Shown one piece after another: positions 1 to 5,693 of a stretch of DNA of 6,741 bases; position 1 is the first letter of the stretch; each line of letters begins with the position of its first letter. This DNA is from DAOTWP01 sp034435675 (lineage in GTDB: Bacteria > Chloroflexota > Anaerolineae > Aggregatilineales > Phototrophicaceae). Location: contig DAOTWP010000024.1 in NCBI GenBank assembly GCA_034435675.1, forward strand, positions 1-6,741, written 5' to 3'. The position numbers and the translations under genes were made by a program. The notes under the pieces are model-generated. The model was not told the origin of the DNA. It did no database searches and saw only the letters and a list, made by a program, of their open reading frames with translations.

Positions 1-249
1 GTTCAGGTACTGTTTTAGATGTCATGCAGGGCATCCTCCGGTGAATCTTGTTGGCACAACTATTCTCCCAGATCATGCCCTGCTTGTCCTTATCTTGATG
101 CCTATGGGCACGCCATTGACGTGCCCTTTACTGCGGATTGTTGAATTGAAGATTGCATCCTGCATTGTAGCAGAGGAAATACAGCGCGTGGATAGGCGCT
201 GTGTTAAAGTTTGACGCTAAAACAACGTACAGGCGATTAGCGGCAGCAC
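1..249. other. Intergenic region downstream of fbp
   Basis: No credible gene, tRNA or mobile element is visible in this stretch. It does contain three small dyads. GCAGGGCAT at 26-34 pairs with ATGCCCTGC at 75-83, with a 40-nt gap. GGGCACG at 106-112 pairs with CGTGCCC at 120-126, with a 7-nt loop and no good T-tract on either strand. The hairpin at 178-205 is listed separately as a possible fbp terminator. The base composition is more AT-rich than the genes, as expected for non-coding DNA. The gene beyond position 1 cannot be seen. Confidence 0.6.
178..205 (-). terminator. Possible rho-independent terminator of fbp
   Basis: A perfect 7-bp GC-rich stem (ACAGCGC at 181-187 with GCGCTGT at 196-202, 8-nt loop) lies about 50 nt beyond the fbp stop codon. 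Two further A:T pairs lie outside a mismatch. On the minus strand the stem is followed by ATTTCC, which is only a weak T-tract, so termination may be inefficient or may need Rho. The position fits the end of the fbp transcript. Confidence 0.35.
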
Positions 250-1344
250 TCAGGCGAACACTGGCTCACGGTTGCGGTACGGCAGATACAAATTAATCCA
301 CTCCTGATCGTGTTCCTGAATCAGCCGTTCCGCCTGTTCGACCAGCTCGCGGTTGCCGACAAACATCGGCACGCGCTGATGCAGTTGGTGCGGTTGAATA
401 TCCAGAATATTGCCCAGTCCGTCCGAGGCGTAGCCCCCCGCCTGTTCCTGAATGAACGCCAGCGCCTGACATTCGTACATCAGCCGCAGCTTGCCATAGG
501 GTTTGTTGCGGTCCTGCAAGTCGCCGGGATACAGGAACACACCGCCGCGCAGCAGGTTGCGGTGGAAATCGGCAACCATTGAGCCAATGTAGCGATGCCC
601 CAGCGGCGTGTGCCCTTCGCCATGAATGCCTTGCAATGACTTGACATAACGCCGCACGCCGGGTGTCCAGTATTTTTCGTTGCCCTGATTCACGCTGTAA
701 TACTTGGCGGTGGCAGGCACGCGGAGATTCTCGTGGCTGAGCAGGAATTCGCCCAGTGTGGGGTCAAGCGTAAACCCATGCACGCCATGTCCGGTGGTAT
801 AGACCATCATGGTGCTGCTGCCATAGATCACATAGCCCGCCGCCACCAGACTGCGCCCCGGCTGCAAAATGTCCTGCATCGTGCCGTGTTCGCCTTCGGA
901 AATTTTGCGGTGAATGGCGAAAATCGTGCCGATTGAGACATTCACATCAATATTCGAGGAACCGTCCAACGGGTCATAGAGCAGCACATATTTGCCACTG
1001 TCGTAACGCGGCGGAATGGACAGCACGTCCTCATGTTCCTCGGACGCCATCGCGCACAGGCGCCCGGTGTGGTCATTAATGCGAAAAATCGTTTCGTCAG
1101 CAAAGACATCCAGTTTCTGCTGCCGTTCCCCATGCACATTTTCGCCATCGCTGGCGCCCAGAATGTTGACCAGCCCGGCGCGCGTGGTTTCGCGGGCGAT
1201 GATTTTTGCCGCCATTGCCATGTCGTAGAGCAGATTCGAGAACACGCCCGTTGCATCCGGGTGCATGCGCTGCAACTCCATGACGTGGCGCTCAATGGTG
1301 ACGATCCGGTTGTTGAAGGAATGGGGATATGCCTTAATTGCCAT
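250..1344 (-). CDS. fbp: Class I fructose-1,6-bisphosphatase
   Basis: This cytosolic enzyme hydrolyses fructose 1,6-bisphosphate to fructose 6-phosphate and phosphate, the committed step of gluconeogenesis, also used in the Calvin cycle. The 364-residue product carries the class I signatures: GERQQKLDVFADE near 72-84, ASEE at 100-103, and the metal-binding core YDPLDGSSNID at 123-133 (Asp124 and Asp127). The C-terminal GKLRLMYECQALAF contains the further metal-ligand Glu at about 292. Length is slightly above the usual 330-340 residues because of a C-terminal tail. The frame is open upstream to 1497, but that extension would cross the terminator and the end of the preceding gene. The ATG at 1344 is preceded by GGAG with an 8-nt spacer, so it is the better start. 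The gene stands apart from its upstream neighbour and its leader contains an inverted repeat that may regulate it. Family assignment is very secure. Whether its role is gluconeogenic or autotrophic cannot be told here. Confidence 0.97.
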   Translation of the reverse strand: MAIKAYPHSFNNRIVTIERHVMELQRMHPDATGVFSNLLYDMAMAAKIIARETTRAGLVNILGASDGENVHGERQQKLDVFADETIFRINDHTGRLCAMASEEHEDVLSIPPRYDSGKYVLLYDPLDGSSNIDVNVSIGTIFAIHRKISEGEHGTMQDILQPGRSLVAAGYVIYGSSTMMVYTTGHGVHGFTLDPTLGEFLLSHENLRVPATAKYYSVNQGNEKYWTPGVRRYVKSLQGIHGEGHTPLGHRYIGSMVADFHRNLLRGGVFLYPGDLQDRNKPYGKLRLMYECQALAFIQEQAGGYASDGLGNILDIQPHQLHQRVPMFVGNRELVEQAERLIQEHDQEWINLYLPYRNREPVFA

Positions 1345-1350
1345 CAGGGA

Positions 1351-1356
1351 ATCTCC
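1351..1356 (-). promoter_or_regulatory. fbp ribosome binding site
   Basis: GGAGAT on the minus strand, 8 nt (counted from GGAG) before the ATG at 1344. It decides the start of fbp over the longer open frame. Its first two G residues also form the end of the right arm of the inverted repeat at 1355-1378. Confidence 0.7.
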
Positions 1357-1378
1357 AAAATAACGCTCAGTATTTTGG
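1355..1378 (-). promoter_or_regulatory. Inverted repeat in fbp leader, candidate operator or RBS-masking hairpin
   Basis: CCAAAATA at 1355-1362 and TATTTTGG at 1371-1378 form a perfect 8-bp dyad around an 8-nt centre, 24 bp overall. Read on the minus strand, the second arm ends inside the Shine-Dalgarno sequence. It could be a protein-binding operator near the transcription start, or an RNA stem that partly hides the ribosome binding site. No T-tract follows, so it is not a terminator. The dyad is seen directly. Its role is inferred. Confidence 0.45.
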
Positions 1379-1381
1379 CTA

Positions 1382-1411
1382 ATCGTACCCCAACCTGTAC
1401 AGACTGCACAA
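1382..1411 (-). promoter_or_regulatory. Weak candidate promoter for fbp
   Basis: On the minus strand TTGTGC (1406-1411) is followed after 18 bp by TACGAT (1382-1387). The -10 element matches 4 of 6 consensus positions and the -35 element matches 3 of 6. A start about 7 bp downstream would fall inside the inverted repeat at 1355-1378, which fits an operator. A promoter is expected in this gap because a terminator lies just upstream, but this particular match is weak. Confidence 0.25.
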
Positions 1412-1437
1412 TTGAGGACTTGTCCGGGGAGTATTAC

Positions 1438-1478
1438 AAAATGTGGGCAGGCGGCTGACCACAGGCTGCCTGCCCACA
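1438..1478 (-). terminator. Rho-independent terminator after the HerA-like ATPase gene
   Basis: A perfect 11-bp GC-rich stem (1442-1452 with 1468-1478; core arms GTGGGCAGGC and GCCTGCCCAC) with a 15-nt loop begins 12 nt after the ATPase stop codon. On the minus strand it is followed by TTTTGTAAT. It separates the ATPase transcription unit from fbp. The opposite orientation lacks a T-tract, so it should work for minus-strand transcripts only. Confidence 0.7.
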
Positions 1479-1489
1479 GCGCAAGCGCT

Positions 1490-4318
1490 CTAGGCAAAGG
1501 CGGTCAGCAGCAGCGCCTGCCCGTTCGCCAGCAGATACCAGTATGGAATCCAGCCGATGCCAAATAGTTCGATCTGGATGTCCTTTTTCAGCGGCGTGAT
1601 CAGGTATTCCTGTGTACTGGCAGCCACCTGGGCCCACTTGTCGTTGATCTGCTGGAGTTCCGCCTCGTAGCGTTTTTCCAGCGCGTCCATTTCGCGATCA
1701 ATATCGCGCAGCACCTCGCGGCTTTCCTTGAGGTCTTCGTTGGTCTGGCGGCGCATACGGGTTGCCTGGCTCATGCGCGACAGCGTGTAGGTCGTGCGCC
1801 CTTTGAACAGGCTCAGCGCGGCTTCACCCGTCGTGTACAGTTCTTCACGCTTGCGATCACGCAGTTCCAGCTTTTCGGCGCGCAGTTCGCGTTCTTTGCG
1901 CGTCATCTGGTTTTCCAGTTTATCAATCAACTGCTGATATTTCGCAGAGACTTTGTCAATTTCTGCGTCGCGTTTTTCGCGTGCCGCCTGCTGCACCAGC
2001 GCCTGATACTCGCTGAAATCGCGGTCAGGGTCGCCATAGATATTCAGTGTGGGGTTATGGGGAATGGACAGGCGGGCAGTGTTGTACAGGAAGTCGGTCA
2101 GTTCGCCTTCGAGCGCTTTCAGCCGTTTGGCGTCCGTCAAGCCGCCCGGCAGTTCACCAAAGATCGCCGGTCCTGCCGCCGCGCTGGCAATGCTGCGCGT
2201 GTCCACCGTTGGCGCCTGATACTGCTCCCAGTGAATCAGTCCGGAGCGCTCCACGTCCTGGACATGGAAGGCATAGGTGCGCGCGGTATAAACACTGCTG
2301 CTGCGCTGCTGGTAGCGCACTGCCGCCTGTCCCAGCAGAACCGGTTTATACGCCAACTGCGGCGTTGCGACGCCGCCGGCGACGATCGCGCCCGTGCGCT
2401 GCTGCCACTGGCTCATTGCCTGCTGGCTGTTGATGGTCGCTGGCAAAAAGAACTGCCGGGTTGTGGAGGGCACCGGCGGTTGTGCTGCCGTAAAACCCTG
2501 CGGCGTGCTGCTGCCCCCGCCGTAGCCAGTATCCCCGGAGGTCTGCCGCGTGTACGGCGCAGTCGGCTGCGTGCCGCTGTATTCCTGCGGCAGCGGCGGC
2601 GGCGCAAACGGCTGTGACGCCGAATACGCCTGGGCTACCCAGGGATTCGCCTGCGGGGCAGCGGGCGGTGGCGTAAAACGCTGCGCGCTGTACATGCCTG
2701 TTTCCGGCGGCGCAGGTGGCATAGCGCTGCTGCGCTGCGGGCTAGTACCCTGCGGGGCATAGGCGGCGGTTTCTGGCGGCGCAGGCGGGCGGGGGGCAGC
2801 AGGGGGAGCGCTTTGCTGCTGGAACTGTGTATACCCACCTGTTGCGCCTGTGCCAGGGTGCTGCTGGCGGTAATAATCGGCGGCAATCTGCTGCATCAAC
2901 TGCTGTTTTTGCCCTGCCATCAGGTATTGAATCTGCTGGCGGGTCAGCGGTCCGCGCAGATAGCTCATTGCCCAGCGCGTATGCACCAGCACCGGCTGGT
3001 CACTGTGGACGTTGTGCATCAAAAAGACACGCGGCGCAATGTCGGCAATCAGACGCTCCACATCGCGCAGATTCAGCGAGCTGCTCGCCGTCGCCAGCGA
3101 TTCCAACCCCGCCATCACTTTGGCGCGGTCATTGTCCGATTGCAGCCGCCCAATAAACCATGTCCCCGCGTTGGTCAGCCCTTTGTAGTCCAGGTCACCG
3201 GGGTTTTGTGTCGCCAGAATCAAGCCAATGCCAAACGCGCGCGCCTGTTTCAGCAGCCGCAGGATCGGCTCTTTGGTCGGCGGATTCCTGGGGTATGGCG
3301 GAAAGTAGCCGAACATCTCGTCAATATACAGCAGCGCGCGCAGGCTGGTTGTGCCGCTCTGGGTGCGCATCCAGCCAAGCATGTTTTCCAGCAGCAGGGT
3401 GATGATAAACAGACGCTCGGCGTCGGACAGGTGCGCAATGTAGAAAATGGACACGCGCGGGCGTCCGTTGGGCTGGTAGAGCAGAGTCTGGATGTCCATC
3501 GGCTGCCCCTGAATCCATGTCTGGAACGAGGGCGCGGCAACGATGTTGTTCAGCTCCATTGCCAGTTGGTAGCGTTTGCGTTCGGACATGTAATCATCCA
3601 CCGCAAACACGCCCAGCTTCTCAAATGGCGGTTTTTGCACTTGCAGGATGATATCTTCCAGTGTCAGGTCAATGCCCTGGCGCCAATTGTGCTCGAAGAT
3701 GTTGGCAATCAGCACATGCTCTTTGTCCTTGACGGGCTGAACATCCTTGCCGATCAGCGCCAGCAGCGCGGTCACAATGCCGTTGATCTGTTCGCGGTGG
3801 AATTCTTCGGCACCGGCAAAGCCCTCACGCGGGGCACGCAGCGACGCCAGAATGCTGATCGGCAGCCCGGCATCGGATCCGGGCGTGTAGATGCTGTAGC
3901 GCGCGGCACGCTGCAACCAGCGCACACGATCCGGTACGATGCCCCAGTTCCCCAGCCCCTCACGCCAGCGCGCGGCAACATCGGCGGCAAAGGACGGCAC
4001 ATCCAGCCCGGCGCGGCGGGCATCGTCCATGTTGACCCAGGGCTGAAAATCCTCCGGGCGCAAATCCGGGAAGGTCAGCAGCAGGTTGGTGATGTCACCT
4101 TTGGGGTCAATGATAATCGCAGGGATATTGTCGAGAATAGCCTCTTCCAGCAGCGTAATACACAGCCCGGTCTTGCCGCTGCCGGTCATCCCCACAACCA
4201 CCGCATGGGTGGTCAGGTCGCGGGAATCATAGTAGACGACATCATCATCCAATTTGCCGCTGGCAGGGTCAAACTGTTTGCCCATATAAAAGGTGGTGGG
4301 CGCTTCAATAAATGGCAT
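1490..4318 (-). CDS. HerA/FtsK-superfamily ATPase with disordered linker and coiled-coil tail
   Basis: A probable cytosolic P-loop ATPase of the HerA/DUF87 type, a family whose known members form hexameric motors that move DNA or act in conjugation. The 942-residue protein has a Walker A motif GMTGSGKT at 43-50, the HerA-typical DPKGD at 71-75, a Walker B strand ALLYIDE at 328-334, and a sensor-like ATQNPGDLDYKG from 369. Residues 485-625 form a Pro/Gln/Tyr-rich, probably disordered linker in which PPAPPET occurs twice (511-517 and 534-540). Residues 626-773 look globular but unrecognised. Residues 776-905 are strongly charged and coiled-coil-like, ending in a hydrophobic segment with GIGWIPYWYLL. 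I see no clear N-terminal HAS barrel, and no NurA nuclease gene lies nearby. The ATG at 4318 has GGGG 7 nt upstream. The ATPase class is secure. DNA processing, envelope anchoring or defence roles are all inference. Confidence 0.88.
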   Translation of the reverse strand: MPFIEAPTTFYMGKQFDPASGKLDDDVVYYDSRDLTTHAVVVGMTGSGKTGLCITLLEEAILDNIPAIIIDPKGDITNLLLTFPDLRPEDFQPWVNMDDARRAGLDVPSFAADVAARWREGLGNWGIVPDRVRWLQRAARYSIYTPGSDAGLPISILASLRAPREGFAGAEEFHREQINGIVTALLALIGKDVQPVKDKEHVLIANIFEHNWRQGIDLTLEDIILQVQKPPFEKLGVFAVDDYMSERKRYQLAMELNNIVAAPSFQTWIQGQPMDIQTLLYQPNGRPRVSIFYIAHLSDAERLFIITLLLENMLGWMRTQSGTTSLRALLYIDEMFGYFPPYPRNPPTKEPILRLLKQARAFGIGLILATQNPGDLDYKGLTNAGTWFIGRLQSDNDRAKVMAGLESLATASSSLNLRDVERLIADIAPRVFLMHNVHSDQPVLVHTRWAMSYLRGPLTRQQIQYLMAGQKQQLMQQIAADYYRQQHPGTGATGGYTQFQQQSAPPAAPRPPAPPETAAYAPQGTSPQRSSAMPPAPPETGMYSAQRFTPPPAAPQANPWVAQAYSASQPFAPPPLPQEYSGTQPTAPYTRQTSGDTGYGGGSSTPQGFTAAQPPVPSTTRQFFLPATINSQQAMSQWQQRTGAIVAGGVATPQLAYKPVLLGQAAVRYQQRSSSVYTARTYAFHVQDVERSGLIHWEQYQAPTVDTRSIASAAAGPAIFGELPGGLTDAKRLKALEGELTDFLYNTARLSIPHNPTLNIYGDPDRDFSEYQALVQQAAREKRDAEIDKVSAKYQQLIDKLENQMTRKERELRAEKLELRDRKREELYTTGEAALSLFKGRTTYTLSRMSQATRMRRQTNEDLKESREVLRDIDREMDALEKRYEAELQQINDKWAQVAASTQEYLITPLKKDIQIELFGIGWIPYWYLLANGQALLLTAFA
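2444..2866 (-). other. Pro/Gln-rich low-complexity linker region of the ATPase gene
   Basis: This stretch encodes residues 485-625 of the ATPase, dominated by Pro, Gln, Ala, Ser, Thr and Tyr, with repeated PPAPPET blocks encoded at 2768-2788 and 2699-2719. The two blocks differ at synonymous positions, which indicates coding selection or an old duplication. Such segments are usually flexible tethers. It divides the motor domain from the C-terminal coiled-coil half. Confidence 0.75.
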
Positions 4319-4360
4319 GAAATTGCCCCTTCACGACTCGATTATTTGTTCCACATGCTC

Positions 4361-4369
4361 AGTATAACA
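4361..4369 (-). promoter_or_regulatory. Extended -10 promoter for the ATPase gene
   Basis: On the minus strand the sequence reads TGTTATACT, which is an extended -10 element (TGn followed by TATACT, 5 of 6 matches to TATAAT). No convincing -35 lies at 17 bp, which is usual for extended -10 promoters. Transcription would start near 4354, giving a leader of about 36 nt to the ATG at 4318. It lies in the 102-bp gap after the hydrolase gene. Confidence 0.45.
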
Positions 4370-4420
4370 CAACTCGCGGGCAGGGTAGGGGCACGCCACA
4401 ATATTTGGGGGGGGTAGCGC

Positions 4421-5275
4421 TCAGCCCCCGCGCAGCGGCGCAACCCCAGGACCACGTTTGACCGGACGCCCCATATGGGTGAGGAACTGCCCCATCTGGA
4501 ATGCGGTCACATCCGCAGCTTCGAGATGAGGCATATGCCCGCAGCCCGCAATTTCCGCCCATTGTCCGGTAGGCATGCGCGAATGCAAATATTTGCCTTC
4601 TTCCAGCGGCGTCACACGGTCCTCTGTGCCCCACAGCAGCAGCACAGGCAGCGGCGGGGTACGTTCCTGTGGCAGTTTTGCCAGCGCCAGCAGTCGCAGG
4701 GCGCGGGTAGTCGCGGGCAGCGCCTGGCGGATTTGCTGGCTGAAGGCTTCGTCAATCAGCCGTTCGCGGTGTTCCGCCGCAACCAGTGCTTCCAGCGCCG
4801 CCGGGGTGGTTTGCTGGCTGGTCAGGCTGGAAAAATAAATGCCGCCAATGACCGGAAGCTGCATCAAAAAACGCAGTGCCGGGGCAGTACCGGGTAGCTT
4901 GCCACCGCTGATCAGCACACAGGCAGGCACACGCTTCGGCTCTGCGGCAGCGTACAGGCGTGCCAGCAGCGCGCCGAAATCGTGCCCAACAATCACAAAC
5001 TGTTCAATATTCAGCGCATTTGCCAGCCCGTTGATCCACTGAAAATATGCCTCGTAGCTGTTCTGCGGCAGGCGTGCCGTGCTGCCAAAACCGGGCAAGT
5101 CCGGCGCAATCAGGCGAAATTCATCGGACATCAGCGCCAGCAGTTCGCCCCAGGGGGGCGCACCACCCGGTATGCCATGCAGCAGCAGCACGGCGCGCCC
5201 ATTGCCTGCGCCTGCTTCGTAATAGCTCGTCGGGAGGTTGTTGACTGTAATCGTTTTGGTGTCCATCTGCATCAC
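4421..5275 (-). CDS. Alpha/beta hydrolase with Asp nucleophile, epoxide hydrolase-like
   Basis: A single-domain alpha/beta-hydrolase fold enzyme of 284 residues, probably cytosolic because no signal peptide is seen. The oxyanion-hole motif HGIPG is at 33-37 and DLPGFGST at 59-66. The nucleophile elbow GHDFG at 97-101 puts Asp99 in the nucleophile position, Asp219 lies in WGTEDRVTP, and His247 lies in GCGHMPH. In this superfamily Asp at the elbow with an HGxP motif points to epoxide hydrolases and some dehalogenases rather than Ser esterases. Haloalkane dehalogenases normally have Trp after the nucleophile, where this protein has Phe100. The lid is short (about 125-205) and its catalytic tyrosines cannot be assigned, so the substrate is unknown. 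The first start is GTG at 5275, overlapping the upstream stop as GTGA. ATG codons at 5272 and 5266 are alternatives served by the same GAGG. Coupling to the glutaredoxin-like gene suggests coexpression. Confidence 0.88.
   Translation of the reverse strand: MMQMDTKTITVNNLPTSYYEAGAGNGRAVLLLHGIPGGAPPWGELLALMSDEFRLIAPDLPGFGSTARLPQNSYEAYFQWINGLANALNIEQFVIVGHDFGALLARLYAAAEPKRVPACVLISGGKLPGTAPALRFLMQLPVIGGIYFSSLTSQQTTPAALEALVAAEHRERLIDEAFSQQIRQALPATTRALRLLALAKLPQERTPPLPVLLLWGTEDRVTPLEEGKYLHSRMPTGQWAEIAGCGHMPHLEAADVTAFQMGQFLTHMGRPVKRGPGVAPLRGG
5272..5275 (-). other. 4-bp start/stop overlap, translational coupling
   Basis: On the minus strand GTGA contains the GTG start of the hydrolase gene and the TGA stop of the glutaredoxin-like gene. 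The ATG directly after it (5270-5272) is an equally plausible start. Either way, ribosomes finishing the first gene could restart on the second. Confidence 0.75.
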
Positions 5276-5655
5276 GTGCCGCCTCGGATATCTGTGCCTC
5301 GCAAATCTGTTTCAAAGCTATCCGCTGCAAGCAGTGCGTGCTGGCGCAGCCACCCGAGCAGCTGCTCGACATTGGGTTCAGTAATCAGCATGCCGCGGTT
5401 GATGCCGCGCGGGCTGCTGCCTGTGGGCAGCGGCAGCGGTTCTTCTAACGGCAGGGTGCTGCCTGCCGGGGCAATGACCAGCGTCGGCACAGACAAAAAC
5501 CCGGTCCAGCGCAGCACACGCTCACGGGCAGCACTATCGCGGTCAATGTTCACCTCTTGGTAACTGACCGCGTAATCGTACAGCACACGCTTTGCCAGCG
5601 TCACAAACGGGCAGCCGCCTGTGCGCGTATACATTACTAACTCAATCGTTTTCAT
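5272..5655 (-). CDS. Monothiol glutaredoxin-like protein
   Basis: A 127-residue protein of the thioredoxin/glutaredoxin fold, cytosolic, with no signal or membrane segment. Residues 1-60 follow glutaredoxin order: a first strand IELVMYTR, an active site TGGCPFV with Cys15, and cis-Pro57 in SVPTLVI. The usual second cysteine is Val18, and Cys15 is the only cysteine in the protein, so it must work by a monothiol mechanism, as a binding protein, or not as a redox enzyme. The C-terminal half has a Pro-rich insert (LPLEEPLPLPTGSS, 68-81) and a helix NVEQLLGWLRQHALL (95-109) that suits the last helix of the fold. The ATG at 5655 has no well-spaced Shine-Dalgarno sequence (AAGGA is 15 nt away), so translation may depend on the amidase gene 38 bp upstream. 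Its stop overlaps the hydrolase start. The fold is confident, the partner is unknown. Confidence 0.85.
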   Translation of the reverse strand: MKTIELVMYTRTGGCPFVTLAKRVLYDYAVSYQEVNIDRDSAARERVLRWTGFLSVPTLVIAPAGSTLPLEEPLPLPTGSSPRGINRGMLITEPNVEQLLGWLRQHALLAADSFETDLRGTDIRGGT

Positions 5656-5693
5656 GTGCCAGCCAATAAATCCTTGATCTTCACAGCGAGCGC

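Noticed and set aside
26..83. Widely spaced inverted repeat GCAGGGCAT/ATGCCCTGC as mobile-element ends
   Set aside because: The arms are 9 bp with a 40-nt gap, there is no transposase gene, and no target-site duplication is visible.
106..126. Hairpin GGGCACG/CGTGCCC as terminator
   Set aside because: The stem is perfect but no T-tract follows on the minus strand and only three T residues follow on the plus strand. The hairpin at 178-205 is closer to the fbp stop.
1395..1402. Palindrome CTGTACAG upstream of fbp as an operator
   Set aside because: An 8-bp palindrome is short, does not extend outward, and occurs by chance often enough that it has no weight alone.
1033..1458. Plus-strand open frame of 141 codons with Cys/His residues
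   Set aside because: It lies antisense to fbp and its leader. The CxxC-like pattern comes from the reverse reading of a conserved enzyme gene.
1478..1489. Short dyad AGCGC-AA-GCGCT between the ATPase stop and the terminator
   Set aside because: It is only 5 bp per arm and far from any start, and adjoins the much stronger terminator stem. No function can be supported.
1345..1497. N-terminal extension of fbp from an upstream start at 1497
   Set aside because: It would cross the terminator hairpin and overlap the end of the ATPase gene. The added residues do not look like FBPase, while the ATG at 1344 has a good ribosome binding site.
2813..4417. Open frame of 534 codons on the plus strand opposite the ATPase gene
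   Set aside because: It is fully antisense to the motor domain, whose motifs are clear. Its translation is rich in His, Arg and Gln with no recognisable motif, as expected of a shadow frame in GC-rich DNA.
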